A stretch of 64,000 nt of DNA from Bordetella parapertussis (GCA_945862265.1 CAMAXP010000010.1:1-64000), one strand, 5' to 3'. Positions 19,450 through 29,229 are shown, counted from the first letter of the stretch. Made by a program: numbers and translations. Notes: a model not told the origin generated them from the letters alone.

Positions 19450-21744
19450 TTGGAAGACGAGCTGAAGAAAAGCGCGCTGGAATACCACCGCCTGCCGCGC
19501 CCGGGCAAGATCTCGATCTTGCCGACCAAGCAGCTTACCAACCAGCGTGACCTGGCGCTTGCCTATACACCAGGCGTGGCGGCGGCCTGCGAGGAAATCG
19601 TGCGCGATCCGCGCGAGGCGATCAACCTCACGTCGCGCGGAAACCTCATCGGGGTGATCACCAACGGCACCGCCGTCCTCGGCCTCGGCGCAATCGGGCC
19701 GCTGGCGGCCAAGCCGGTGATGGAAGGCAAGGCTGTCCTCTTCAAGAGGTTCGCCGGCATCGACGTTTTCGACATCGAGATCGACGAACGCGACCCCGAC
19801 AAGCTTGTCGACGTGATCGCCGCACTCGAGCCCACGTTCGGCGGCATCAACCTTGAAGACATCAAGGCACCGGAGTGCTTCTATGTCGAAAGGAAGCTCC
19901 GGGAGAGGATGAAGATCCCGGTATTCCACGACGACCAGCATGGCACCGCGATCACGGTCTGCGCGGCGATCATCAACGGTCTGAAGGTCGGCGGCAAGGA
20001 GATCGACAAGGTCAAACTGGTGACGTCCGGCGCCGGTGCTGCGGCGCTCGCGTGCCTCGACCTGCTGGTAAAGCTCGGCATGCCTGTGGAGAACATCTAC
20101 GTCACCGACATCGAGGGCGTGGTCTACACCGGCCGCAAGACGCTCATGGATCCGGACAAGGAGCGTTTTGCCAAGGATGTGAAGGCCAGGACGCTCGGCG
20201 AGATCATCGACGGCGCGGACGTGTTCCTCGGCCTGTCGGCTGGCGGCGTACTCAAGCAGGACATGGTCAAGCGCATGGCGCCCAGGCCGTTGATCCTCGC
20301 GTTGGCAAACCCCGAGCCCGAGATCCTCCCGGAGCTGGTGAAAGAGGTGCGCCAGGATGCGATCATGGCCACCGGCCGCTCGGATTACCCGAACCAGGTG
20401 AACAACGTACTGTGCTTCCCGTTCATCTTCCGCGGGGCCCTGGACGTCGGGGCGACGAGCATCACCTCGGAGATGGAACTGGCCGCGGTCCGGGCCATCG
20501 CCGAACTCGCCCAGGCGGAGGGGTCGGACGTCGTAGCCCTCGCCTACGGCGGCGAGGATTTGAAGTTCGGCCCCGAATACCTGATCCCGCGGCCCTTCGA
20601 CCCGCGCCTGATTGCGATGATTGCCCCGGCTGTCGCGCAGGCAGCCATGGACAGTGGCGTCGCGACGCGGCCGATCGAGAGCATCGATGCTTACCGCGAC
20701 TCGCTTGCCCAGTTCGTCTATCACTCCGGCCTGATCATGAAGCCGTTGTTCGCCGGGGCGAAGGCGTCGCCCAAGCGTATCGTCTACGCAGAGGGCGAGG
20801 ACGAGCGCGTGCTGCGTGCTGTCCAGGTTGTGGTGGATGAAGGCCTGGCGCATCCCGTCCTCATCGGCCGGCCGACCGTGATCGAGCGCCGGTTGGAGCA
20901 GTTCGGGTTGCGCATCCGTGCCGGCAGGGACTATTCGCTGATCAACCCCGACAGCGATCCGCGCTATCGCGACTACTGGACGACCTATCACCGGCTTGCC
21001 GAACGCAAGGGGGTGTCACAGGAGTACGCAAAGATCGAGATGCGCCGCCGGCATACCCTGATCGGGTCGATGATGATCTACAAGGGCGAAGCCGACGGCA
21101 TGCTGTGCGGCACGTTCGGAACCCACGCGCTGCACCTGAAGTACATCGACCAGGTGATCGGACTGCGCCAGGGAGTGAAGAATTTCGCGGCGATGAACGC
21201 ACTCATGCTGCCCGACCGCACGGTGTTCATCTGCGATACCTACGTGACTGCGGATCCGAGCGCCGAGAACATCGCCGAGATGACGATCCTCGCCGCAGAG
21301 GAGGTCCGCCGGTTCGGCATCCAACCCAAGGTCGCGCTCCTGTCGGCGTCGAACTTCGGTTCGGTTGAACTGCCCTCCGCCCGCAAGATGCAGCAGGCGC
21401 TGGCGATCCTGAGGGAAACCGCACCGGAACTCGAGGTCGAAGGCGAGATGCACGGTGATGCCGCGATTTCGGCCGATATCCGCATGAAGGTGTTCCCGAA
21501 CTCGCGGCTCAAGGGCGAAGCCAACCTGCTCATCATGCCGACGCTGGATGCGGCCAACATCGCCTTCAACCTGCTGAAGACCTCGGCGGGCGGCGGCGTC
21601 ACGATCGGGCCGATCCTGCTGGGTGCGGCGCGGGCGGTCCACATCGTGACTCCTTCGGCGACGGTTCGCAGGATCGTCAACATGACGGCGCTCACGGTGG
21701 TGGACGCGAACGCCCCCCGCGGCGCGGAACAAACGCTGTTTTGA
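19450..21744 (+). CDS. maeB: NADP-dependent malic enzyme with C-terminal phosphotransacetylase domain
   Basis: A 764-residue MaeB-type fusion that converts malate to pyruvate and CO2 with reduction of NADP. The malic domain (about 1-430) carries [30 protein letters not shown] and the nucleotide-binding [13 protein letters not shown]. The C-terminal 330 residues are a phosphotransacetylase-like domain ([25 protein letters not shown]) that usually acts as a regulatory acetyl-CoA sensor. Start is a TTG at 19450 with AAGGAG upstream; no better start fits the conserved N-terminus. Patatin follows after 22 bases. Confidence 0.92.
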   Translation: MEDELKKSALEYHRLPRPGKISILPTKQLTNQRDLALAYTPGVAAACEEIVRDPREAINLTSRGNLIGVITNGTAVLGLGAIGPLAAKPVMEGKAVLFKRFAGIDVFDIEIDERDPDKLVDVIAALEPTFGGINLEDIKAPECFYVERKLRERMKIPVFHDDQHGTAITVCAAIINGLKVGGKEIDKVKLVTSGAGAAALACLDLLVKLGMPVENIYVTDIEGVVYTGRKTLMDPDKERFAKDVKARTLGEIIDGADVFLGLSAGGVLKQDMVKRMAPRPLILALANPEPEILPELVKEVRQDAIMATGRSDYPNQVNNVLCFPFIFRGALDVGATSITSEMELAAVRAIAELAQAEGSDVVALAYGGEDLKFGPEYLIPRPFDPRLIAMIAPAVAQAAMDSGVATRPIESIDAYRDSLAQFVYHSGLIMKPLFAGAKASPKRIVYAEGEDERVLRAVQVVVDEGLAHPVLIGRPTVIERRLEQFGLRIRAGRDYSLINPDSDPRYRDYWTTYHRLAERKGVSQEYAKIEMRRRHTLIGSMMIYKGEADGMLCGTFGTHALHLKYIDQVIGLRQGVKNFAAMNALMLPDRTVFICDTYVTADPSAENIAEMTILAAEEVRRFGIQPKVALLSASNFGSVELPSARKMQQALAILRETAPELEVEGEMHGDAAISADIRMKVFPNSRLKGEANLLIMPTLDAANIAFNLLKTSAGGGVTIGPILLGAARAVHIVTPSATVRRIVNMTALTVVDANAPRGAEQTLF

Positions 21745-21766
21745 GCGGGAGCTGGCGCCTGAACCG

Positions 21767-22957
21767 ATGAGCACCGCCGGCAGCGCAAGCCCATCCCCTG
21801 CGGACAACGTCACTGCGTTCAGGTCGCGGCCCAAGGCTGGACTCGTGCTGACCGGGGGCGGCGCGCGCGCCGCCTACCAGGTCGGCGTGATCAAGGCGGT
21901 GCGCGACATCCTCGGCAACCCGGTCAGGAACCCGTTCCCGATCCTCGTCGGGACCTCAGCGGGCGCGATCAACGTAGCCACCCTGGCCGTATACGCCGAG
22001 AATTTTTCGCGGGGCGTGGCCAACCTGCTCGAGGTGTGGGAGAACATGCATGTGGACCATGTCTACAAGGCGGATTTCCCCAGCATCATGCGCAGCGGGG
22101 CGAAATGGCTGGGCTCTTTGATGCTCCTCTCGCGCCGCACCCCGATTTCGCTTCTCGACAATGCGCCGCTGGCAGATATGCTGTCCCGGACGCTGCCATT
22201 CGAGCGCATCCAGCAGAACATCGACAGCGGCGCGCTGTATGCGGTATCCGTGACCGCATCGGGCTACACATCGGGGCAGAGTGTTTCCTTCTTCCAAGGG
22301 GGCTCTGGCACCGAGGGCTGGGAGCGCAACCAGCGCATTGGGGCTGCAGTAACGCTGAAGCTCGAGTACCTGCTCGCGAGCGCATCGCTGCCGTTCATTT
22401 TCCCTGCGGTCAAAGTCCACCGCGAATATTTTGGCGACGGCTCGATGCGCCAGATCGCACCGATCAGCCCGGCGCTGCACCTCGGCGCCGACCGCGTCCT
22501 CGTGGTGGGCACCGGCCGGCAGACGCTGGACACGGCGCGCAGCCGTTCCAACGTGTATCCGTCGCTCGCGCAGATCGCGGGCCACGCGCTGAACAGCATC
22601 TTCCTCGACAGCCTGTCGGTGGACCTCGAGCGCCTGGAGCGGATCAACCGCACGGTGAGCCTGATCCCGCCGGAGCGGCTCGCCGAGGGCAACCTGCCGC
22701 TGCGGCCGATCAAGGTGCTGTTCATCTCGCCGAGCCAGCCGATCGAACGGATCGCGGCCCGGTTCATCCACGAATTGCCGCGCGCAGTGCGTTTCATCCT
22801 GCGTCCGACGGGGGCGCTGAACCGCTCGGGGTCGAACCTTGCGAGTTACCTGCTGTTCGAGGAGTCCTTTTGCCGAGCGCTGGTGGACCTCGGGTACCAG
22901 GACACGGAAGCGCGCGCACAGGAAGTGCGCGATTTTTTCGAAGGCACGATGCATTAG
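21767..22957 (+). CDS. Patatin-like phospholipase
   Basis: A 396-residue patatin-family lipid acyl hydrolase. The oxyanion loop is LTGGGARAAYQVG, the nucleophile is S64 in GTSAG, and the dyad Asp is D224 in YFGDGS. No signal peptide is seen, so it probably acts in the cytoplasm on membrane lipids or, given the next gene, on lipid inclusions. It is followed after 11 bases by a PhaM-like gene and then FIST, suggesting one transcript. The link to polyhydroxyalkanoate granules is by context only. Confidence 0.87.
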   Translation: MSTAGSASPSPADNVTAFRSRPKAGLVLTGGGARAAYQVGVIKAVRDILGNPVRNPFPILVGTSAGAINVATLAVYAENFSRGVANLLEVWENMHVDHVYKADFPSIMRSGAKWLGSLMLLSRRTPISLLDNAPLADMLSRTLPFERIQQNIDSGALYAVSVTASGYTSGQSVSFFQGGSGTEGWERNQRIGAAVTLKLEYLLASASLPFIFPAVKVHREYFGDGSMRQIAPISPALHLGADRVLVVGTGRQTLDTARSRSNVYPSLAQIAGHALNSIFLDSLSVDLERLERINRTVSLIPPERLAEGNLPLRPIKVLFISPSQPIERIAARFIHELPRAVRFILRPTGALNRSGSNLASYLLFEESFCRALVDLGYQDTEARAQEVRDFFEGTMH

Positions 22958-22968
22958 AGGAGCCGGTC

Positions 22969-23385
22969 ATGGCCGACCCGATGGGCAGTGGCAGCGGTGG
23001 TGGCGCGCAGGATCCGTTCGAGATGTTCAGGCGCTTGTGGGCGCCGCTCGGCCTGCCCGTTCCGGGCATGTCGATGCCGACGCTGGATCCCGCTGAGGTC
23101 GAGAAGCGCATCGCGGACCTCAAGTCGGTGGAAACGTGGCTGGGCATGAACCTCAACATGGTGAAGATGGCGATCCAGGGCCTCGAAATACAGAAGGTCG
23201 CGCTGGACGCGATGAAGGCGAACGCCGGTGCTGCCAGCAATGCGGCCGGTGCGTCGCCTGACGCGGGCAATCCGCTGGCCAATCCAATGCTCTGGCCCTG
23301 GGCGATGATGCAGGGTGCGGTGACCGGCTCGGAGCCCGCGGATCCCAAGCCGACCGAGGGCAAGGGGCGCAAAGGGGGAAAATGA
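22969..23385 (+). CDS. phaM: PhaM-family polyhydroxyalkanoate granule regulator
   Basis: A 138-residue protein with the PhaM core: a PFEMFRRLWAP start, then an amphipathic helix LGMNLNMVKMAIQGLEIQK, and a basic GKGRKGGK tail. In Cupriavidus-type bacteria PhaM binds PHA synthase and DNA through its basic tail, placing granules near the nucleoid. The ATG at 22969 has AGAGGAG upstream. Its stop overlaps the FIST start (ATGA). No phaC is present in the window, so the PHA role is by family. Confidence 0.8.
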   Translation: MADPMGSGSGGGAQDPFEMFRRLWAPLGLPVPGMSMPTLDPAEVEKRIADLKSVETWLGMNLNMVKMAIQGLEIQKVALDAMKANAGAASNAAGASPDAGNPLANPMLWPWAMMQGAVTGSEPADPKPTEGKGRKGGK

Positions 23386-24485
23386 AAAGGGGCTATCGCT
23401 ACGCGCATTCGAACGGCGCCGACTGGCAGGAATGCGTCGCCCGCTGCGCGCAGGCGCTTGGCGCGCCGGGGGGCGGGCTCGGGTTCATGTACTTCACCGA
23501 ACCGCTGATGCCGCATGCCGCAGAGATTCTGGAGACGCTGCGGGAACTGACCGGGGTGCAGGACTGGGTGGGAAGCGTCGGAATCGGTGTCATCGCCACC
23601 GGCACGGAGTACCTCGACGAGCCGGCACTTGTGGTGATGGTCGCCGATATTGCGGCCGAGAGTTACGGGGTCTTTTCCGGCAAGCGTCGCGCACCCCAGC
23701 CCGGCGGCCGGACGCCGAAAGGGGCGATGGCCGCGCAGTTCGGCGTGGTCCACGGCGATCCACAGACGCCGGACATGCCCGACCTGATCGGGGACATGGC
23801 GGGGCGGGTCGGCAGCGGGTATCTCGTCGGCGGGCTGTCGAGCGCCAGCGGCGGGACCGCCCAGGTTGCCAACGACGTGCTGAGCGGTGGCTTGTCGGGT
23901 GTAGTGCTTGCGTCCGACGTAGTGGTGGCGACGCGCCACACCCAGGGCTGTACGCCGCTGCCCGCGCGGCACGTGGTCACAGAATGCGAGGACAACATCA
24001 TCGTCTCCCTCGACGGACGCCCTGCACTGGATGTCTTCAGGGATGCAGTGGGTGAACTTCTCGGCCGTGACCTGCGGCGCGCGGCCGAGGTCATGCACGT
24101 GGGCTTGCCTGTCCGTGGATCGGATACCGGGGACTATGTGGTGCGCAACCTCCTTGGCATCGATCCGAAGAACAAGCTGATCGCGGTCGGCGACCTGCCT
24201 GAAATCGGTTCCACCCTGCTGTTTTGCAAGCGCGATGCGCAGACTGCGCGTGAAGACCTGGCGCGCATCCTCACCGACCTCAAGCGCGAGGCGCCGGCGC
24301 CTCGCGGAGCGCTTTATTTCTCGTGCATCGGACGCGGCGAGCACCTGTTCGGGAGGCGCGGGGCCGAGCTGGAGCAGATCCGCGATGCCATTGGCGATGT
24401 TCCGCTGGTAGGATTCTTCTGCAACGGGGAAATTTCCCACGATAGGCTGTATGGTTATACCGGCGTGTTGACGCTGTTCCAGTAA
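23382..24485 (+). CDS. FIST-domain sensory protein
   Basis: A 367-residue protein with FIST N and FIST C domains over nearly its full length. The N part shows VGSVGIGVIATGTEY, and the C part ends with FFCNGEISHDRLYGYTGVLTLF, typical of the family. FIST proteins are predicted small-ligand (possibly amino acid) sensors and often join kinases, chemoreceptors or cyclases; here the domain stands alone. The start overlaps the phaM stop by 4 bases, implying coupled translation. No membrane segment is visible. Confidence 0.82.
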   Translation: MKRGYRYAHSNGADWQECVARCAQALGAPGGGLGFMYFTEPLMPHAAEILETLRELTGVQDWVGSVGIGVIATGTEYLDEPALVVMVADIAAESYGVFSGKRRAPQPGGRTPKGAMAAQFGVVHGDPQTPDMPDLIGDMAGRVGSGYLVGGLSSASGGTAQVANDVLSGGLSGVVLASDVVVATRHTQGCTPLPARHVVTECEDNIIVSLDGRPALDVFRDAVGELLGRDLRRAAEVMHVGLPVRGSDTGDYVVRNLLGIDPKNKLIAVGDLPEIGSTLLFCKRDAQTAREDLARILTDLKREAPAPRGALYFSCIGRGEHLFGRRGAELEQIRDAIGDVPLVGFFCNGEISHDRLYGYTGVLTLFQ

Positions 24486-24517
24486 CGTTCCAATCAAGGC
24501 AATCCACGGAGAAGACG

Positions 24518-25492
24518 ATGTCGAAGGCAATCAGGTTCCACAAGACGGGCGGTCCCGAAGTCATGCAACTGGAGGAGGTGGCAGTCGGCGAGCCGGCGGC
24601 CGGCCAGGTGCGCATCCGCCACACGGCGATCGGCGTGAATTTCATCGATACCTACCACCGTTCCGGCCTCTATCCCATGCCCATGCCCTCGGGCCTGGGG
24701 TCGGAAGGCGCCGGCGTGGTCGAGGCGCTGGGGCCCGGCGTCACCGGCCTGAAAGTGGGCGATCGCGTTGCCTATACCGGCAACCCGATCGGTTCCTATG
24801 CGGAGACGCGCCTGTACGCAGCCGACCGGCTGGTCACGATCCCGGCGGGGATTACCGACCAGCAGGCCGCCTCGATGATGCTCAAGGGCATGACGGTCCA
24901 GTACCTGATCCACAGCACCTACAAGGTGAAGGCGGGCGACACGGTGCTGTGGCACGCCGCCGCGGGTGGCGTGGGCCTCATCGCCTGCCAGTGGCTCACC
25001 TCCATGGGCGTGACCGTGATCGGCACGGCCGGCTCCGACGAGAAGACCGCGCTGGCGAAAAAGGCCGGCTGCGCCCACGTGATCAACTACTCGACCGAAA
25101 ACTTCACGCAGCGGGTCAAGGAGATCACCGGCGGCAAGGGCGTGCCGGTGGTCTACGACTCGGTCGGCAAGAGCACCTGGGAGGGGTCGCTCGACTGCCT
25201 GCAGCCGCGCGGGATGATGGTGTCCTTCGGCAATGCCTCGGGCGCGGTCGCGCCAGTGGCCATCGGCATCCTGGCGGCCAAGGGTTCGCTGTACCTCACG
25301 CGCCCGACCCTTCTGCACTACACGGCGTCCCGCGCCGACCTCGACGCCGTGGCCAAGTCGCTGTTTGACGTTGTTTCTTCGGGCAAGGTGAAGATCGAGG
25401 TTACCGGCACGTACAAGCTCGCCGATGCCGCCCAGGCGCACCGCGACCTCGAAGGCCGCAAGACCACGGGTTCGATCATCCTCGAGCCCTGA
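24518..25492 (+). CDS. Zinc-free quinone oxidoreductase (MDR superfamily)
   Basis: A 324-residue NADPH:quinone reductase of the QOR type. It has FHKTGGPEVMQLEE at the start, GVNFIDTYHRSG, and the dinucleotide-binding AAAGGVGLIACQWL. Zinc-binding cysteines of alcohol dehydrogenases are absent. It should reduce quinones or alpha,beta-unsaturated carbonyls with NADPH in the cytosol. AGAAGACG before the ATG is a modest ribosome binding site. It lies 32 bases after FIST and may share its transcript. Confidence 0.88.
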   Translation: MSKAIRFHKTGGPEVMQLEEVAVGEPAAGQVRIRHTAIGVNFIDTYHRSGLYPMPMPSGLGSEGAGVVEALGPGVTGLKVGDRVAYTGNPIGSYAETRLYAADRLVTIPAGITDQQAASMMLKGMTVQYLIHSTYKVKAGDTVLWHAAAGGVGLIACQWLTSMGVTVIGTAGSDEKTALAKKAGCAHVINYSTENFTQRVKEITGGKGVPVVYDSVGKSTWEGSLDCLQPRGMMVSFGNASGAVAPVAIGILAAKGSLYLTRPTLLHYTASRADLDAVAKSLFDVVSSGKVKIEVTGTYKLADAAQAHRDLEGRKTTGSIILEP

Positions 25493-25560
25493 ACCCCTGA
25501 CAGCCTACGCAGTAGAATCGGCGCAGGAGAAGATAAACGGATTTACCAGGAGGAGGGCCC

Positions 25561-26550
25561 ATGAAAAGCAGACTGATGGTAGTGGCCGGCCTTGCCGCGC
25601 TGTTCGCGGCAGGCGGGGTGTATGCGCAGCAAAAGCTCAAGTTTGCGCACGTGTATGAAACCAGCGAGCCTTACCACACCGCTGCAGTATGGGCGGCCGG
25701 CGAGATCGCGAAGCGGACGTCGAACCGTTACACGGTGGAAGTGTTCCCGGCCTCGTCGCTCGGCAAGGAGACGGACATCAACCAGGGGCTGACTCTGGGG
25801 ACGGTGGACATCATCTACACAGGCCAGCTGTTCGCGGGCCGGAGCTACGGCCCGATCTCGATCGGCGGGGCGCCTTTCGTGTTCCGTGACTTCGATCACT
25901 GGAAGAAGTTCTCCACCTCGAAGCTGTTCGACGAACTTGCCGATGGCTACGCGAAGGGCACCAGCGGCAACAAGGTCGTTGCGATCACGTACTACGGCGA
26001 CCGCCAGACCACCTCGAACAAGGCCCTGAACAAGCCGGAAGACATGAAGGGCCTGAAGATCCGCGTGCCGGACGCCCCCCTCTACACGCTGTTCCCGCGT
26101 GCCGTGGGCGCGAACCCGACGCCGATCGCGTTTGCCGAGGTGTACCTCGCCCTGCAGAACAAGACGGTCGATGCCCAGGAAAACCCGTTGCCGACGATCG
26201 ACGCCAAGAAGTTCTACGAGGTGCAGTCGCACATCAACCTCACCGCGCACATCACCGACGCGCTCCTGACCATTGTGGGCGGGCCGCTGTGGGCGAAGCT
26301 GTCGGACGCGGACAAGAAGGCGTTCTCGGACGTGTTCCGCGAGGCGGCGGGACGCGCGACGGGCGAGATCATCGACAGCGAGAAGAAGCTCGTCGGCGAG
26401 TTCGAGAAGCGCGGCAAGACCGTGGTGCGCGTCGACCGCAAGCCGTTTATCGCAGCGGTGCAGAAGTACTACAAGGATGGCAAGCAACCCGACGGCAGCG
26501 CGCTGCCCTGGGGCAAGGACGTGTACGACAAGCTGCAGGCGATCAAGTAA
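25561..26550 (+). CDS. TRAP transporter substrate-binding protein (DctP family), orphan
   Basis: A 329-residue periplasmic receptor with a signal peptide ending at VYAQ and the DctP fold: LKFAHVYETSEPYH, KVVAITYYGDRQTTS, and the ligand-carboxylate arginine region LKIRVPDAPLY, followed by AFAEVYLALQNKTVDAQENPL. TRAP receptors feed carboxylates such as C4-dicarboxylates to a DctQM membrane pair. No DctQ or DctM gene is in the window, so partners must lie elsewhere. CAGGAGGAG lies just before the ATG, a very strong ribosome binding site. A terminator follows, so the gene ends its transcript. Confidence 0.9.
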   Translation: MKSRLMVVAGLAALFAAGGVYAQQKLKFAHVYETSEPYHTAAVWAAGEIAKRTSNRYTVEVFPASSLGKETDINQGLTLGTVDIIYTGQLFAGRSYGPISIGGAPFVFRDFDHWKKFSTSKLFDELADGYAKGTSGNKVVAITYYGDRQTTSNKALNKPEDMKGLKIRVPDAPLYTLFPRAVGANPTPIAFAEVYLALQNKTVDAQENPLPTIDAKKFYEVQSHINLTAHITDALLTIVGGPLWAKLSDADKKAFSDVFREAAGRATGEIIDSEKKLVGEFEKRGKTVVRVDRKPFIAAVQKYYKDGKQPDGSALPWGKDVYDKLQAIK

Positions 26551-26569
26551 GGCATTGCCGCAGTCCGCG

Positions 26570-26607
26570 ACGCCGTGGCCGCCAAAGGTCACGGCGTTTT
26601 CGTTTTT
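26570..26607 (+). terminator. Rho-independent terminator after the TRAP receptor
   Basis: ACGCCGTGGCC at 26570-26580 pairs with GGTCACGGCGT at 26587-26597 (one G-U pair) around a 6-base loop and is followed by TTTCGTTTTT. This is a classical intrinsic terminator 20 bases after the stop. Confidence 0.82.
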
Positions 26608-26627
26608 CGTGTCACTGAAGGGATTGC

Positions 26628-27239
26628 ATGGCCGTTGATTTTTCCAACCCGGACCTGACTTGGCTGAGGCAGTATTTCAGCCAGGCGCGGTCTCCTGAAG
26701 GCACGCTTTACGGCGACCAGGATGCGCGTCCGGCTGCGGAAGGCCTGCGCGAGGCATCGGTGCTGGTGCCGATCGTGGCGCGGCAGGACCAGCCGACCGT
26801 GCTTTTCACCCAACGCACCGCGCACCTCAAGAGCCATTCCGGGCAGATCAGCTTTCCCGGCGGGCGCACCGAGGCGGACGACGAGGGACCCGAGGGAACG
26901 GCGTTGCGTGAAACCTGGGAGGAGGTAGGGTTGCCACCAGGGCGTGTGGAGTTGCTGGGGCGCCTTTCCGAATACCACACACGCACGGGCTACCGGATTA
27001 CCCCGGTGGTTGGGATAGTGCAGCCGCCGTTCGACCTCAAGCCGGACGCCAACGAGGTGGCTGAAGTGTTCGAGGTGCCGCTCGCCTTCCTGCTCGACGA
27101 ACGCAACCACCAGCGCCACACACGCGAGCATGAAGGCCAGCAGCGGGCCTATTTCGCCATTCCCTATCGCGAACGGTATATCTGGGGGGCGACCGCCGGC
27201 ATGCTCGTTAACCTGCACCGCTACCTGTCGGCAGGCTAG
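26628..27239 (+). CDS. Nudix hydrolase, CoA pyrophosphatase type
   Basis: A 203-residue Nudix protein that probably splits CoA and its derivatives into phosphopantetheine and 3',5'-ADP. It carries the CoA-pyrophosphatase signature LKSHSGQISFPGG (about 67-79) directly before the Nudix box at 79-102 (RETWEEVGL at its end). The one-residue longer spacing in the box is normal for this subfamily. It starts 21 bases beyond the upstream terminator with its own GAAGGGA site. Confidence 0.88.
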   Translation: MAVDFSNPDLTWLRQYFSQARSPEGTLYGDQDARPAAEGLREASVLVPIVARQDQPTVLFTQRTAHLKSHSGQISFPGGRTEADDEGPEGTALRETWEEVGLPPGRVELLGRLSEYHTRTGYRITPVVGIVQPPFDLKPDANEVAEVFEVPLAFLLDERNHQRHTREHEGQQRAYFAIPYRERYIWGATAGMLVNLHRYLSAG

Positions 27240-27318
27240 GGCCGGGTCGCCTTGGGCGCCGGGGCACTATGCTATCTTGCGCATTGCCTGATCCCGGCCA
27301 CTCGAACCCCGCATCTCC

Positions 27319-28227
27319 ATGAGCGTCATCGCCATCGTCGTCGCACTCCTGCTGGAGCAATGGCGGCCCCTCGTCGAGCGCAAGACCTACCACGCGTTGC
27401 TTGCGCGATGGGCCAACTGGCTCGAAGGCACCTTCAATGCGGGCGAGTCGCGCCACGGGCGGATTGCATGGGGTGTGGCTGCGGCACCCCTCGCGCTCGG
27501 ATCGCTTGTGCTCCATTACGTGTTGCTGTGGGCCCACCCGTTCCTCGCGCTCGCACTGAATGTCATTGCGCTCTATGTCACGCTCGGGTTCCGGCAGTTC
27601 AGCCACTCCTTCACCGGCATCCAGCTTGCGGTGAAGGCAGACGACCTGGATCTTGCACGGGAACTCATAGGCAAGTGGCGCGGCGAGGCCGCGGGGCATC
27701 GCACCAAGGAGGAAGTCGTGCGCCTCGCCGTCGAGGAAGCGCTTGTCGCCTCGCACAGGCACGTGTTCGCGGTGCTCTTCTGGTTCATGGTGATGCCGGG
27801 GCCCAGCGGCGCGATCCTCTATCGCCTGGCCGGATTCCTCGCGCGCCGATGGCAAGGGCAGGGAGCATTTGGGGCCTTCGCGGTGCGAGTCCACCAGTGG
27901 ATGGAGTGGCCCGCGGTACGGTTGACCGCAATAGTATTTGCCGTGGTTGGCGACTTCGAAGACGCCATCTACTGCTGGCGCACGCAGGCCATGACCTGGG
28001 CCGACCCGCGCATCGGCATCGTGCTTGCAGCGGGCGCCGGGGCGCTGGGCGTTCGGTTGGGCATGCCGCTCGCCTATCCCGATGGGACGGTCGAGTCGCG
28101 TACGGAACTGGGGCAGGGGGAGAGCGCGGACGCCTCTTTCCTGGACAGCACGGTCGGCTTGCTGTGGCGCTCGCTCGTCGTCTGGGTGTTCGTCCTTGCG
28201 GTGCTCAGCGTCGCGCGGGTCTTCTAG
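27319..28227 (+). CDS. CobD/CbiB-family membrane protein
   Basis: A 302-residue integral membrane protein of the CobD/CbiB (adenosylcobinamide-phosphate synthase) family, with about five hydrophobic segments and conserved pieces FRQFSHSFTGI, VVGDFEDAIYCW and FAVLFWFM. In Burkholderiales this paralogue is commonly found away from cobalamin genes, and none is nearby here, so a true cobamide role is uncertain. Its stop codon overlaps the stop of a converging gene remnant at 28224-28227. Confidence 0.8.
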   Translation: MSVIAIVVALLLEQWRPLVERKTYHALLARWANWLEGTFNAGESRHGRIAWGVAAAPLALGSLVLHYVLLWAHPFLALALNVIALYVTLGFRQFSHSFTGIQLAVKADDLDLARELIGKWRGEAAGHRTKEEVVRLAVEEALVASHRHVFAVLFWFMVMPGPSGAILYRLAGFLARRWQGQGAFGAFAVRVHQWMEWPAVRLTAIVFAVVGDFEDAIYCWRTQAMTWADPRIGIVLAAGAGALGVRLGMPLAYPDGTVESRTELGQGESADASFLDSTVGLLWRSLVVWVFVLAVLSVARVF

Positions 28228-28339
28228 GGGCGCGGTTCGTGCCCGCAGTTCCAGCACTGGGTGAACTGCGCCTCCTGGATCTCCCCGCAGCCGCAGTGCC
28301 AGAGTCAGGCAAGCTCGGCGAGGCGAATACGCGCTTCAT
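28224..28339 (-). pseudogene. Internally deleted remnant of a DUF2007-type zinc-ribbon gene
   Basis: On the reverse strand an ATG at 28339 overlaps the rsgA stop (ATGA) and reads MKRVFASPSLPD, like the start of DUF2007 proteins. A second frame beginning at about 28301 reads WHCGCGEIQEAQFTQCWNCG and runs to a stop at 28224; this is the zinc-ribbon tail seen at the C-terminus of the same kind of protein. The two pieces touch but lie in different frames, and the roughly 50-residue middle is missing. The simplest reading is an out-of-frame internal deletion of a gene that was coupled to rsgA. The protein can no longer be made as a unit. Confidence 0.58.
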
Positions 28340-29229
28340 CGCCGAGGGCCGGCCGATTCTTCGGACAGCACGATGCGCTGGTAGATCGCGAGGCGCCTCG
28401 CGTGGATTGCACCGGTTTCCGCTGCCTGCCGGAGGGCGCAGCCCGGCTCGTTCAGGTGGCGGCAGTTCTGGAACCGGCACTCGCCCCGGAAGGGGGTGAA
28501 TTCACGGAATCCCGCGGCGATGTTCAGGTAGTCCATGCCGGCCAGGCCGAACTCGGCCAGGCCGGGCGAATCGATGATCTCCGTCCCGGGTGATACCGGG
28601 TAGAGGCGGGAGCTGGTGGTCGTCTGCTTGCCTGCATCGAGGAAGGCGGAAATCTCGCGAATCTTTACTTCCGCATCGGGCACCAGTGCCTTTACCAGGG
28701 TCGATTTCCCCATGCCCGACTGTCCGGTGAGCAGGCTGCGGAACCCCTGCAGGTAGGGGCGCAGCGGCTCCACGTCGACCCGTCCGGCAATCTCGACCAG
28801 CGTGTAGCCCAGGCCCCGGAACGGGGCGAGCACGGCCATGGCACGCTCACGTTGCTCGACGAGGTCGAACTTGTTCAGCACGATGATCGAGGGCAGGCCG
28901 GCCTGCTCGGCCACCACGAGCATCCGGCAGATCAGTTCGTCGGAGAACGAGGGTTCGCAGGCGACCAGGATGACCACTTGCGTGAAATTTGCCGCGAGCA
29001 CCTTGCGGCGGTAGTGGACTGCGCGGGCGAACTCGGTGGCGCGTGGGGTGACCACTTCGATCACGCCCTGGTCGGCAGAACTGCGCGCCACCTCGACGCG
29101 GTCCCCGCAAACCGGTTGCATCTGGCGCCCGCGCACCTGGCAGCGCAGCAGCTCGCCATCATCGATCCGGGCGAGGCATTCGCGGCCGTACCCTGCCACT
29201 ACGGTGGCGTGGAGCAACGCTTCGCTCAC
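28336..29229 (-). CDS. rsgA: Ribosome small-subunit-dependent GTPase RsgA
   Basis: A 297-residue circularly permuted GTPase that assists late 30S maturation. An OB fold (about 1-70) is followed by GTPase motifs in permuted order: NKFD at 119-122 (G4), GQSGMGKS at 169-176 (G1) and DSPG at 220-223 (G3). The C-terminal zinc knuckle uses C251, C256, H258 and C264. Length is near normal. It is the third gene of a reverse-strand run after the M48 protease and the pterin dehydratase. The stop at 28336-28338 overlaps the start of the DUF2007 remnant. Confidence 0.93.
   Translation of the reverse strand: MSEALLHATVVAGYGRECLARIDDGELLRCQVRGRQMQPVCGDRVEVARSSADQGVIEVVTPRATEFARAVHYRRKVLAANFTQVVILVACEPSFSDELICRMLVVAEQAGLPSIIVLNKFDLVEQRERAMAVLAPFRGLGYTLVEIAGRVDVEPLRPYLQGFRSLLTGQSGMGKSTLVKALVPDAEVKIREISAFLDAGKQTTTSSRLYPVSPGTEIIDSPGLAEFGLAGMDYLNIAAGFREFTPFRGECRFQNCRHLNEPGCALRQAAETGAIHARRLAIYQRIVLSEESAGPRR

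Noticed and set aside
25497-25518. CTGACA and TAGAAT as a promoter for the TRAP receptor
   Set aside because: The spacer is only 10 bases, too short for sigma-70.
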